Made by a program: the position numbers and the translations under genes | Part shown: piece after piece, positions 1-8,946 of the stretch | Layout: each line of letters opens with the position of its first letter | Position numbering within the stretch: the first letter of the stretch is position 1 | Notes under the pieces: generated by a model | Told to the model about the DNA's origin: nothing | Database searches by the model: none | What the model saw: the letters and a program-made list of their open reading frames with translations, nothing else | Origin: UBA6164 sp964344895 | GTDB lineage: Bacteria > Patescibacteriota > Gracilibacteria > BD1-5 > UBA6164 | NCBI GenBank assembly: GCA_964344895.1 | Contig: CAYFPB010000033.1 | Coordinates: forward strand, 1-11,880 | Length of the DNA stretch: 11,880 bases | Direction: 5' to 3'

Positions 1-69
1 ATTTTTTATAGTAGCTATTTTTCCAGATACACAAAATTTTTTACAGACTCAAATTTCAAACTTTTTTAC

Positions 70-108
70 AAAGAATTTTATAAAAACTTGTAAAATTCTT
101 TTTTTTTA
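70..108 (+). terminator. Rho-independent terminator of an off-window upstream gene
   Basis: An 11-bp perfect stem (70-80 with 91-101) closes a 10-base loop and runs into a T tract ending at 107. The T tract is on the + strand only, so it ends a rightward transcript from outside the window. Two short open frames without starts (bases 2-136 and 1-93) run through the area. I cannot tell whether either is the 3' end of that gene. Confidence 0.7.
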
Positions 109-146
109 TTACTCTCTTATAGAATTTAAAAAATAATAAATATATT

Positions 147-644
147 ATGAATGAAGAAATAAAATGAATGGTAAGTGAGTTTTTTGATAAACTACCAGTA
201 GAAATTGATTCTTTAGAAACTATTATAGATGATGAATCTAATAACATCATAAATATTAAATTAAAAACTGAAGACTCTGGTGTAATTATATGACCACATG
301 GGAAAAACTTAGATGCTATACAAAATATTTTGAAATTAATGATAGCTAAAAAAGTATGAGATAAAGTAAGACTACATCTTGAAGTAAATGATTATGTTGA
401 AACTAAAGATGAAAGACTTTTTAGTTTTATTAAATCAAAAATAGAACAACTTAGAAGAACAAAAGAAGATATATGTCTACCTTTTTATACTGCATATGAA
501 AGAAAAAAAATTCATGGTTTTGTATCAGAACAAAATTTTGATAACATATATACAAAAAGTATTTGAGAATGAAGAGATAGAAGAATGCATTTATGTATTC
601 AAAAAGAAAAATTATCTATTGATATAGATTGAGATAGTATTTAA
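147..644 (+). CDS. jag: Jag/SpoIIIJ-associated RNA-binding protein (KH-R3H)
   Basis: 165 aa when six TGA codons are read as Gly. Residues 40-80 form a KH domain with the loop G49-P-H-G-K (VIIGPHGK). Residues 110-152 form an R3H domain: LPFYTAYERKKIH contains R119-x3-H123, followed by SIGEGRDRRMHL, close to the family's SEGEGPDRR. Both glycines of that last motif, and the first glycine of the KH loop, are TGA. The family binds RNA in the cytoplasm and is normally encoded just after yidC, linked to membrane insertion and envelope growth. The N-terminal Jag-N domain of longer homologues is absent, giving a minimal KH-R3H form. ATG 147 is the first start after the terminator at 70-108. No Shine-Dalgarno is visible, and I found no convincing promoter. 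It probably shares a transcript with the 394-aa gene 25 bases downstream. Confidence 0.93.
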
Positions 645-669
645 TTACATTAAATTATTAACCTATAAT

Positions 670-1854
670 ATGAAAAAATTAAAAGTATTTATAACTTTAA
701 TAATACTAGCTATTATATTTTCAGGATTTTATTATATAAACTGATTGAACTACTGAAAACATATTGAAATAAAAAGAAGTTTTGTAGAACATCCTGAAAA
801 CTTACCTAAAAAAGAATTTGCATCAAAAACATCTTTCTGATTTAAAAATCTAAGAGCTGATTTATTCCGGCTAGAAGCAATTCAATATATATGATCAAAC
901 CCTATTGGTTCTGAATATAAAAAATATTTATTTGCTGTACTAGATTTAATAACTGAACTTAATCCATACTTTGAACAACCTTATAATATAGGTCAACTTC
1001 TATTACCTAGTTATAATGAAAGATATGAAGACTTAAGTGAAGAAGAACAAAAAAGAAATATTGAAGAATGAGTTAAGCTATGACTTAAGTGAATAAAATA
1101 TTTCTGTGATGCTGAAAAAGTTGAAGCAATCAAAAGTTTTGAAATAGAAAAAATGCAAGATTTAAAAACACTTCTAGAAAGTGAAGATTTTAAAAACCCT
1201 TGTAAAACTCACTCTATACCTTACTATCTAGCATATATATATTTTTATTATAAAAATGATCCAAATACAGCTGCTGATTATTATAAAATTGCAGCGGCAG
1301 TTGAATGAGCACCTTCTTGACTAAAAGTAATGGCAGGTGTAATGTCAGGTAAGTGATGAGATAGAGAAAAATCATTTAATATGTTTTTGAGCCTTGCATG
1401 ATATATAGAACCTGAAAATGAAATATGCCAAGAATTTTCTAAACAATTACTTATTGTATGAAATGAAATATTTAGAAAATCTCATCAAATAACACCTGAA
1501 CTACTTAAAAATATAGCTAAAGTGAGAAATGAAGCTTTTTGAGAATTTGGTGAAGAAAATGAAGATGATATATTATCAGATACTACATGTTCAAATTATT
1601 TAAATAAATCAGTACGTGAATTAAACTTAGAATATCTAGATAGAGCTAACAAACAATATGAAGCAAAATTATGAAAACCCAGTATCAAACCTGAAGAATT
1701 ATTAGAAGAGTGATTCATAGATTATATACCTATTGACTTTCAACAATACAAAGATCATGGTATTAAGTATAAATATAATAAAGATACAAAAGTATATGAT
1801 TTTGACTTAAAATATAAAGATGACACTGATGAGATTTTTTACTGAGAAGAATAA
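670..1854 (+). CDS. Membrane-anchored TPR-like repeat protein
   Basis: 394 aa with 17 TGA-Gly codons, a stronger preference than for GGN (7). Residues 4-24 are one hydrophobic segment after a Lys-rich start, so it is a signal anchor or signal peptide and the rest is outside the membrane. Residues 57-110 (GFKNLRADLFxLEAIQYIG, then YLFAVLDLITELNPYFEQPYNIG) resemble, from memory, exported TPR-like proteins of deltaproteobacteria and relatives that carry an ADxxWxRAxQYFG block followed by LLDxxTxLDPxF. Residues 210-255 (ADYYKIAAAVEGAPSGLKVMAG) look like TPR-type helical pairs. The C-terminal 60 residues are charged and Tyr-rich. Codon 67 (868-870) is CGG, the only one in frame in the window, and lies at the conserved Trp of that block. 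The function is unknown. It is probably co-transcribed with jag and ends at its own terminator. Confidence 0.8.
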
Positions 1855-1882
1855 AAAGCAAGAAAATATTTCTTGCTTTTTT
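1854..1882 (+). terminator. Terminator after the 394-aa gene
   Basis: A perfect 12-bp stem (1854-1865 with 1869-1880), 3-base loop and T tract begin at the stop codon. It closes the jag/394-aa transcript. Confidence 0.9.
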
Positions 1883-1891
1883 AATTTTTAT

Positions 1892-1919
1892 TTGCAATGT
1901 AAGCTTTTTTTAATATAAT
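1892..1919 (+). promoter_or_regulatory. Sigma-70-type promoter of tig
   Basis: TTGCAA (1892-1897), a 16-bp spacer and a perfect TATAAT (1914-1919) lie between the preceding terminator and tig. The predicted start near 1926 leaves a leader of about 30 nt without a Shine-Dalgarno. Confidence 0.75.
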
Positions 1920-1956
1920 CCCTTCACTTACACATTTTATTAAATAAATTCATATT

Positions 1957-3282
1957 ATGAAAGTAGAAAAAAATATGCTAGAAAAATCTATTGTAGAATT
2001 AATAATTGAAGCAGATTTAAAAACAGTTGCTAACTATAGAAAAGATGCTTTAGTACACTTAGAAAAACACTCTGAAATAAAAGGTTTTAGAAAATGAGCT
2101 AAAATACCTGAAAATATACTTGTTAGACAATATGGTGAAGACTATATAAATAGAATGGTAATTGACTTTGCTATTGACGGTTTATATAAAGATGCTCTAA
2201 GAAAAGAAAAAGTTATTCCTGTTGCTCAAGCTGAAATAAAAGAAATAATTTCTGAATCACCATTAAAATTTAAAGTACATATTGAAGTATTCCCTACTGT
2301 AGAGGTAGATAAAAAATACAAGGATATAAAAATAGAAAAGAAAAAATTATCTGTAACTAAAAAAGAAGTCGATGCTGCTATAGCTGAAATAGAGAAAAAA
2401 TTTACAAAATTTGAAGAAGCAAGTGATAGTAAAACTAAAGCTAAAATGGGAGATAGAGTTACTATTAGTACTGAAGGGTTTGAATGAGATAAACTTCTAG
2501 AAAACACTTCTATGGTAGAATATCCTATTGTTCTTGGTTCAAATGTATTAGTTCCTGGTTTTGAAGAACAAATTGTTTGAGCAAAAGCTTGAGATAAATT
2601 AGAATTCCCTGTAGAATTCCCTAAAGATTATCACAATAAAGATTTTGCTTGAAAAAATACAACTTTTAAAGTAGAAGTTATAAAAGTTGAAGTAGCTGTA
2701 AAACCTGAATTTACTCCTGAATTCATTGAACAATTAAGAGGTAAAAAACTTGATTTTGATGGTTTTAAAGAATTAATTAAATCAGAAATTCTTGATACTA
2801 AAGAATCAAATGCTAGAATGGAAGAAGAAGATAAATTAATTAATGAATTATTAAAAATTACAAAACTTGATATCTGAGATGGTTTATTAAAAAATCAAAT
2901 AGAAAAAGTTTACTCTGAAATAAAACAAAATATTGCTAATGATGGTCTAAAAATAACTGACTATCTTGAAAGCTTAAAAATGGATGAAGAAACTTACAAA
3001 GAAAAACATGTAAAGCAAACAGCTCTAAAAAGATTACAATGAGAACTTATAATGCATAAGTTAAATGAGATTGAAAAAATAGAGGTTTCTGATGATGAAT
3101 TACAAGAAGAAATAACTAAAACACTATCTCAATTTCAATCAGAAGATGTATTAAAAAGATTAAAAGAACTTTATGTTCCTGGTAATAAATACTATGAAGA
3201 GTTAAGACAAAGAATGGCTTATAGAAAACTAATTGATAGTTTCTTTGTAGAAAAAAAGACTGCTACTAAAGCAAAAAAATAA
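1957..3282 (+). CDS. tig: Trigger factor, ribosome-associated chaperone/PPIase
   Basis: 441 aa, a normal family length, with 7 TGA and 12 GGN glycines. The N-terminal ribosome-binding domain (1-150) carries the signature loop IKGFRKGAKIP at 41-51, where family members have GFRxGKxP. Its second Gly is TGA. The central FKBP-type domain is at about 155-255 (GDRVTISTEGFEGDK, then VLGSNVLVPGFEEQIVGAKAGDKLEFPVEFP). The all-helical C-terminal cradle (260-430) ends in a Lys/Ala tail. The protein docks at the ribosomal exit tunnel (on L23 in studied bacteria) and shields nascent chains. ATG 1957 is preferred over the in-frame ATG at 1975 because it restores the full first beta strand and sits about 30 nt after the predicted transcription start. 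It is monocistronic, with its own promoter and terminator, and converges on trmD. Confidence 0.97.
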
Positions 3283-3283
3283 T

Positions 3284-3315
3284 AAAAAATCCTCCTATGA
3301 TAAGGAGGATTTTTT
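3284..3315. terminator. Bidirectional terminator between tig and trmD
   Basis: A 13-bp stem (3284-3296 with 3303-3315) has a GC core TCCTCCT/AGGAGGA flanked by six As on the left and six Ts on the right, with a 6-base loop. It starts two bases after the tig stop and is symmetric, so it can also end the converging gmk-trmD transcript. Confidence 0.92.
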
Positions 3316-3324
3316 ATTTAAAGA

Positions 3325-3368
3325 ATCCCTCCCCCCTACGGGGTACTCCCTTTAAAAAAGGGAGAAAC
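3325..3368 (+). repeat. GC-rich double-hairpin element (copy A)
   Basis: This GC-rich island begins AATCCCTCC and ends GGGAGAAAC. It contains a small hairpin (CCCC, TAC, GGGG at 3334-3344) and a second one (CTCCCTTT 3346-3353 with AAAGGGAG 3357-3364). The reverse strand of 11381-11428 has the same plan: AATCCC edge, short hairpin, longer CTCCC hairpin, AAAC edge. It resembles the short palindromic intergenic repeats common in many bacterial genomes. There is no T tract, so it is not a terminator. Confidence 0.65.
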
Positions 3369-3393
3369 TAAGATTTAATTTAAAATATTTTAC

Positions 3394-4044
3394 TTATTTA
3401 AGATTTTTAATTTTCCATTTTTCTATTTCTTTATGATTTCCTGAGAGTAATACTTTAGGAACTTTTTTTCACTTAAAATTTTCTGGACGTGTATATATTG
3501 GATACTCTTTTTTTCTATTTAATTTTTCAGAAAAGCTATCTTCAAGTAAACATTCTTTATTTCATAATACTCATGGTATATGCCTTACAAGAGCATCTAT
3601 AAATACTGTTGCTGATAATTCTCAACTTGTTAAAACATATTCTCACACACTTATTTCATAATCAACATATTGTTCTATTATTCTGTTATCTATTCATTCA
3701 TAGTGTCCACATATAATTATAAAATCTTTATCTAATTTTGTATAATATTTTTCTAATTTTTCTTGATTTAATAAATCTCATCTTGGAGACATGTATATAA
3801 CAGGAATTTTTCAAGTTTTACTAAAAATATCTTCTATTGCCTTTGATAATGGCTCTGGAGACAACACTTGTCCATGCATACCATAAGCTTTTTCATCTAC
3901 TCTTTTAAACTTGTCAGTAGAATAATCATTTAATTTATATAATTCTATATCAAAAAGTCATTTTTCTACTCAATTTTTCATTATAGAACTAGAAAAATAT
4001 GACTCAAATGATTCTGGGAATATTGTAATAATATGTATCTTCAT
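3394..4044 (-). CDS. trmD: tRNA (guanine37-N1)-methyltransferase
   Basis: 216 aa with ten TGA-Gly codons. It transfers a methyl group from S-adenosylmethionine to G37 of tRNAs, which prevents frameshifting. SPOUT knot motifs are clear: MSPRGDLLNQEKL (86-97), IICGHYEGIDNRI (110-122), ISVGEYVLTSGELSA (131-145), then VRHIPGVLGN, EDSF and YPIYTRPENFKG. R154 and D169 match the catalytic Arg and Asp known from E. coli TrmD. The family's N-terminal YGGGxGMVxxPEPL is altered to YGMHGQVLSPEPL at 54-66 but keeps PEPL. At 216 aa it is shorter than most TrmDs (about 230-260), the loss being in the C-terminal domain. It lies 11 bases after gmk, so the two form an operon. The usual neighbours rpsP, rimM and rplS are not here. 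Confidence 0.96.
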
Positions 4045-4055
4045 TGTTATTTATA

Positions 4056-4640
4056 TTATTTTTTTACATTAGTAATTATACTAAGTACTTGTTCTAGTAC
4101 TTGTTCTATAGATTGAGTTGCATCAATTATATGATCACATATTTGTCTTGCTTTTTTTTCTTCCATAATAGCACTCTCTTCTCTTGCTTGTAATTGATCT
4201 ACAGTAATATTATCTCCTCTAGTTGCAATCCTCTGAGATAACTTCTCTACTGGAATATTTAAAAATATAGTTGTATAATTCTCAGAAAAACTAGGATTTT
4301 GTTCTCTTAATTTTTCAAGTCATAAAATATCTAATTCTTTTATAACTATTTTTGATTTTTCAATTCCATTTAAAACTACATCATCATATTTAGTTCAATA
4401 ATAATCTTTACCATGAACAATAGCATATTCTAAAAATTCTCAATTTTCTATTGCTTTCCTAAACTCTGAAACTGATATAAAATAAGAATCCACTCAATGC
4501 GTTTCAAATTCTCTTTTTTTCCTAGACTTATAAGATAATGGTATATGTAAATCTAGATCCTGTTTTTTTAAGTTATTTATAAGTGTTCATTTCCCTGCTC
4601 AAGAAACTCACATAATAAAAAATATATGTCCTTTTTTCAT
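4056..4640 (-). CDS. gmk: Guanylate kinase
   Basis: 194 aa with seven TGA-Gly codons, close to the usual length of about 200. It phosphorylates GMP/dGMP to GDP/dGDP with ATP. The P-loop is MGVSGAGKGT at 10-19, in which three of the four glycines are TGA. The GMP-binding stretch LSYKSRKKREFETHGVDSYFIS (35-56) corresponds to the family's S.TTR.pR.gE..G.dY.F. EFLEYAIVHGKDYYGT (68-83) matches the family's E-x-H-G-N-x-YGT region. RIATRG near residue 140 is the lid Arg motif. The 3' end contains a 12-bp tandem duplication (4085-4108) encoding LEQV twice. It has its own promoter, overlapping the upstream terminator, and is the first gene of gmk-trmD. Confidence 0.96.
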
Positions 4641-4659
4641 TTTGTTTATTATTATTAAT

Positions 4660-4682
4660 AATCCCTGCCCCCTCTTTAGATT
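4660..4682 (-). repeat. Probable fragment of a GC-rich element (copy C)
   Basis: The 23-bp island starts AATCCCTGCCCCCTC and ends AGATT in an otherwise A/T-only leader. It shares the AATCCC edge and C-runs of the elements at 3325 and 11381, but lacks the paired hairpins. It lies just downstream of the gmk -10 box, so it would be the first transcribed part of the gmk leader. The relationship is uncertain. Confidence 0.4.
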
Positions 4683-4710
4683 ATTATAATAAAAAAAAGA
4701 CTTATTGAAA
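4683..4710 (-). promoter_or_regulatory. Promoter of gmk-trmD
   Basis: Read leftward: TTTCAA (4710-4705), a 16-bp spacer and a perfect TATAAT (4688-4683). The -35 and most of the spacer overlap the terminator hairpin of the preceding gene. Confidence 0.65.
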
Positions 4711-4720
4711 GTCATTTTTT
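4691..4720 (-). terminator. Terminator after the 659-aa gene
   Basis: On the minus strand, GACTT pairs with AAGTC (4711-4707 with 4702-4698), followed by eight Ts (4698-4691) and preceded by As that can extend the stem. It begins at the stop codon of the surface-protein gene. Confidence 0.75.
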
Positions 4721-6699
4721 TATTTTGCAACTCTTTGCGACTCTAAGTATTCATCTATAAAATTTGATAATAGTGGTGCTGGTTTTCTAAATAGTGAAGA
4801 ACCAAAACTTACTATAGTTCAAAGATCTATCTGATCATATGGATTATTTTTTACATAAGTTCTATTACTTACCAAGTTGCTAATATCTCCATATAAACTA
4901 CCATTTATAGTTAATATATTTAAAGTTTTTCATCATTTTCACATAAATTTACCTCAAACAGAATCTTTAATAATTGATACATAAGTTCATTCTATACTTG
5001 TAACATTTTTATCTATTTCTATATCTCATCATTTTACAACAAATGCTATATTATCATTATATGATATATCTACATTTATAGTTAGATTTCAATTTTCTAT
5101 TATATATGTTCTAGCTCAACTAAGTCCAGATAGACTTGAATTATTTACTATAAAGTTTTTATTTTTTAGGATAAAAACATTTTCTATTCAATTATAATTT
5201 TCAAAATCTGATAATAATGCAGTACTTCAAAGAGTTGTTCAATTTACTTTTATTATTTCTTTTGTTTTATCTGAGTAATTATCTCATTCATTTTTTATTT
5301 CTTCAACTTTTTCTGTATCAGTAACAACTTTAGAGTAACTTGACACTGATCAAGTAGAAACTCAGGCTCATACAAAATTTTTATTTTTACTTGTATCTAA
5401 TATACCATCAGCAACTTCTTCTACATTTGATAATTTTTGAGTATCTGATACATAACTAGTTCAACCACCTGTTGTAGCTACACTTGGTTTAGCTACTCTT
5501 ATTTTTAATGGTGAAGCAAAATAGGCATCATCAAAAAGTACTCATCATACTTTAATAGTGGTAATTAATCTATTTTCTTCATAACTTCAAGCTCCAACCT
5601 CTCCCCCTACAAAATTAGGAAGGTATCAAAATGAAACTCTTTCTCAAGGAATTAAAACTCCTCCAGGTATATCTATACATATATCTTCTCAAACAATTGT
5701 TGTTCATTCTTTTTTAACAACACATAATTTATCTGCTTCAATCTCTAATGATGAATTATTTCTTACATATGGTTCTCATAAACTATGAGCTTCATAAGGA
5801 TTCATTCACTCTCAAATGATTACATAATCTGTAGGTCAAAACTCTAGTTCTCATGAAGTAGGTGTTGTATCTCAAGCAGATGGATCTGTTGGGTCTGGTG
5901 TTGGGTCACCAGATGGAGTTGAGTCTCCTCATTTAGATGGATCTTCTGGATCTTCAGGTGTATCTGGTCATCCTCCTCAAGTTGGGTCTTCTGGATTTTC
6001 AGGTGTATCTGGTCATGGTCATCATCACTCAGTTTGACAAATAGCACTACATCCATCTCAATCTATATTATTACCATCATCGCATGTTTCTCAAAAACTT
6101 GTATCTAGAAAAGTATCTCAACAAAATCTTATCTCTGCATTTACACAACTATTATCATCAATACTTAAATTTGAAAATCATACATTTGTATAATTTTTAT
6201 ATGTAGCTGTTGAATTTTCTACATCCTCTACATCATTATGATAAGCTAAAGTATAATCTGAAATAGCTTCCCCTGATCATGGGGTTATATCATAAGTAGC
6301 TATATTAAATACAAACTGTACTTGATTTTTTGTAATATCAGTTGGTTTACTAAAAGTACAATAATCACTTCAAAGAGACATTACTTTCTCTGAAGCTCAT
6401 GGTGATAAAGTAGAATATCTAGTCCATTTATTTACATCTGTACATCATGATAATAAATTATCATCACTTGTCCAAACAGATACTTCTGATTTTATTGAAA
6501 TATACTTTTCTTCAGTAGTCCAATATTCATTTGCAACAAACTTTGTTTCATTATCCTCTGTTAAATATATTTGAGTATCAACTGAAACAGAACAACTTAA
6601 CTCTTTATCATTTAAAGTATTATATTCATATGCTTTTGTTACTGGTAATATTAATATAAATAATACCAATATATATACTAACTTCACTATATTTTTCAT
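4720..6699 (-). CDS. Secreted surface protein with Myxococcus-type Cys-rich repeat (DUF4215-like)
   Basis: 659 aa, visible only with TGA as Gly. Residues 1-23 are a signal peptide (Lys, then a long Val/Ile/Leu core). Residues 24-190 look like a beta-rich exported domain with scattered Cys. Residues 193-221 are CGDTFLDTSFGETC then DDGNNIDGDGCSAIC, one copy of the CGDG..GE.CDDGN..dGDGC...C repeat. Residues 224-283 are a Gly/Pro/Asp/Glu/Thr linker with a duplicated PDTPExPEDP unit. From about 505 a C-terminal domain begins (ENGNLTINVDISYNDNIAFVVKGGDIEID, then INGSLYGDISNLVSNRTYV), ending FGSSLFRKPAPLLSNFIDEYLESQRVAK. I recall similar tails in CPR surface proteins, but cannot check. No LPXTG or C-terminal membrane anchor is seen, so anchoring is unknown. 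It has its own promoter and terminator. Adhesin or host-contact protein is a guess. Confidence 0.85.
5942..6016 (-). repeat. Direct repeat in the acidic Pro/Gly linker
   Basis: Two 30-bp copies (5942-5971 and 5987-6016) differ at one base and are offset by 45 bp. Each encodes PDTPExPED. The near-identity at DNA level points to a recent in-frame duplication that could change linker length. Confidence 0.85.
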
Positions 6700-6729
6700 A
6701 TACTTTTTTAATTAATTAATTCAATTAAT

Positions 6730-6757
6730 ATAATAACTATTTTTTTAAAAATGTCAA
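6730..6757 (-). promoter_or_regulatory. Promoter of the 659-aa surface-protein gene
   Basis: Read leftward: a perfect TTGACA (6757-6752), a 16-bp spacer and TATTAT (6735-6730). It lies between the preceding terminator and the ATG at 6699, leaving a leader of about 25 nt. Confidence 0.75.
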
Positions 6758-6771
6758 AAGATATTACACAA

Positions 6772-6806
6772 AAAAATAAGACTAAAATTATTTTAGTCTT
6801 ATTTTT
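6772..6806 (-). terminator. Terminator after the 692-aa gene
   Basis: A perfect 16-bp stem (6772-6787 with 6791-6806) has a 3-base loop and T-rich ends on both strands. It overlaps the stop codon at 6805-6807 and insulates the surface-protein gene downstream. Confidence 0.92.
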
Positions 6807-8883
6807 ATATTGATGGACCTCATGATATTCAATTATTTCATGTTTGACCTGATATTACTCATTGTTGTCCACTACTTCCTCCTCACCAAGATGTTCCATC
6901 TGATAACTTACCAGCTAGTGATCTAAGTAAATTTGATGTAATTGGGAAAGATAGAGTAGAAAGCATAGATATTTCTTTATTATATTTTCTAGGATTAATA
7001 GATGAAATTAAATGTTTTTGAATATTTTGTTTGTCTCCAGCTATAAAAGCATTTACGTTATCAAAATACTCTTTTACATTATTTTCACTACCTATTTCTT
7101 TTAATTTATCTAAGTATGAGTTAGTATTTTTAAATTGATTTAAATACTTTAACATTCAAGCAACACCGGAATCACTTGGTGGAAAAGCTGTAACTAAAGC
7201 TTCAGTTGAGTCAAATAATCACAATATAGAATATCTATTATATAATTCTGCATCATTTACTCTCAACATTTCTAATGAACCTTGTATTAAGTCAAATTCT
7301 TTATTTACTGATTTAAGGTACTCTGTTCTATCTTCTGTTCTATCAATTGCACTTGTTAATTCAGCATCACCTTCTGGACCTGTAAACCATCTACCTTCTT
7401 TATCTTGCTCTCTAAGTATTTTTATAGCATTATCTACTCATTCTAATAACTCAGATAGAGATAATTTATCATTTATTTCTAAATTTCATTCAGTTTTTCT
7501 CCAAGAACTTATATCTATATTATTTATTTGTTCTTGTGTTGGTTTTGAATCAAAGATTTTATATTTTCAAAATTGTCTAACTAAATATTTTCAATCATTT
7601 AATAGTAAAGCATCATAATTTTGAGTATCTTCATTACTTCAAAATACATCTGAATTATTACTTGTTAGAGTAGTTTTTTCTTGCCAACCATCATTTTTTT
7701 CTTGTTCTCACCCAGCTTCATAGTTTTTTATTGATGATTCTATTTCTGCTTCGGTTGGTACTCTATTAAATACTTTAAAAGTATTAGCTCACCAATCATC
7801 TACTTCAAGTATATAGTTTCCCCCTACTTGTTGTAAAATTACATCATGACCATTTGCTTTTAGATCTAGATTATATTTTTCTCACTTTAACTCTCTTAAT
7901 ATTTTTTCTATTTTATTATCTTTATCATCAAAGAATTTTTCTAACCAGTTAAATCATCATTTATTAATATTTTCAATATCTGGAATAATTCTTGTTTCAA
8001 GTACTGTTTTTATTAATTTTTCTTGTAATTCAGTTAATCAATCAATTTCTCATCTTAAAACAGCATCTGCTTTATTTTTACTTAATCATGTTCCAATTAA
8101 TAATACTCTTAAATGTCACATTGATTGTAATAAATCATCTCAAGATAATTTTGATAGATTTTCTTCTGAATAATCAGGAGTTCATACCATTCAAGTCTCA
8201 ACCCATTTTTGGAAAGCTAGAGCACTATCCATATCTATTCCTGAAGAAACTAATCCTTTACTGAAATGTAATCATAAATCAAATAATGGTATATCTTTTA
8301 AGATTAATCAAATTAATAAATCTCTTAACAAATACTTTGCAAATGTTTCTTCTCTTTCAGTATAAACTACTCTAAATAATCCATTAGCTCTTTCTTCTCT
8401 AGGTAATAGTTTTGAAAGCTCAGTATTGAATAATTCTCTATTTTTTGAAATATTATTAGACATACTAGATAATTGTGCATAATACTCACTTGCTCTATTT
8501 TCTCATACTATTTCTCTAAGTATTCATAAAGCTCCTCACATATCTGATAATCATACATTACCATCTATTTCTCATCAATTTACCCATGACTCTAATGCCT
8601 GGTAAAAATTTGAGTCTTTTAGTTGTTCATGCATATTTATAAAATCTAGAGCTTTTTGTTTTGTTTCTCTGGTAACCTCTAAAGTAGATTTATTTAAATC
8701 TAATTCTACTGAATTTTTTTCTACTTGAGATTTTAAGTCATTAAGATCTTGATTTGTAGTTATAGTATTTTCTGGTTTTTCCTGTATATCAGATTTTCAT
8801 GATGGATTTTCTGCGCCACCAAAAAAACTATTTGTTAATAAATTATTTAAAGAATATTTATTTTGTTTTAAAATGTATAACAT
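6805..8883 (-). CDS. Large acidic hypothetical protein with duplicated beta module and Gly-rich tail
   Basis: 692 aa with TGA as Gly; I do not recognise the family. There is no signal peptide. Residues 36-95 are charged and probably coiled coil. Residues 100-120 include DGNVGLSD, a partial EF-hand/dockerin-like pattern that is not convincing alone. Residues 130-345 are helical, with one fairly hydrophobic stretch (184-206) that is weak for a membrane helix. A module of about 35 residues occurs twice: 347-386 (DVILQQVGGNYILEV, then FKVFNRVPTEAEI) and 424-457 (DALLLNDGKYLVRQFGKYKIF, then PTQEQI). Residues 460-660 are helical and charged. The last 26 residues are Gly/Ser/Gln-rich. The ATG follows an A/T-only leader with no Shine-Dalgarno and only a weak promoter. 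It stands alone between two terminators. Its place between two surface-protein genes suggests an accessory or host-interaction role, which is inference. Confidence 0.82.
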
Positions 8884-8918
8884 AATTTTTTATAAAAGTT
8901 AATTAATATCTTTATATA

Positions 8919-8946
8919 TATTATCATATATTTTTTTCTGATGCAA
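8919..8946 (-). promoter_or_regulatory. Weak candidate promoter of the 692-aa gene
   Basis: Read leftward: TTGCAT (8946-8941), then ATAATA (8924-8919) at 16 bp; shifts of one base give TAATAT or GATAAT. The -10 choice is ambiguous in this A/T-only stretch. The -35 abuts the preceding terminator. Confidence 0.35.

Noticed and set aside
2..136. Open frame without start at the left edge
   Set aside because: A 3' gene end is possible, but a second frame (1-93) is also open and the terminator at 70-108 would lie inside it. There is not enough sequence to decide.
2155..3282. Trigger factor as two or more broken gene fragments
   Set aside because: The breaks are all TGA codons at glycine positions. 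With UGA as Gly, one full-length 441-aa protein results.
5844..6056. 70-codon His/Gln-rich minus-strand frame
   Set aside because: It is an alternative-frame reading of the acidic Pro/Gly linker repeat of the 659-aa gene, caused by the repeated codons.
7992..8264. 90-codon hydrophobic + strand frame
   Set aside because: It is antisense to the 692-aa gene. Its Leu/Ile-rich product is what reverse-complemented AT-rich coding DNA gives.
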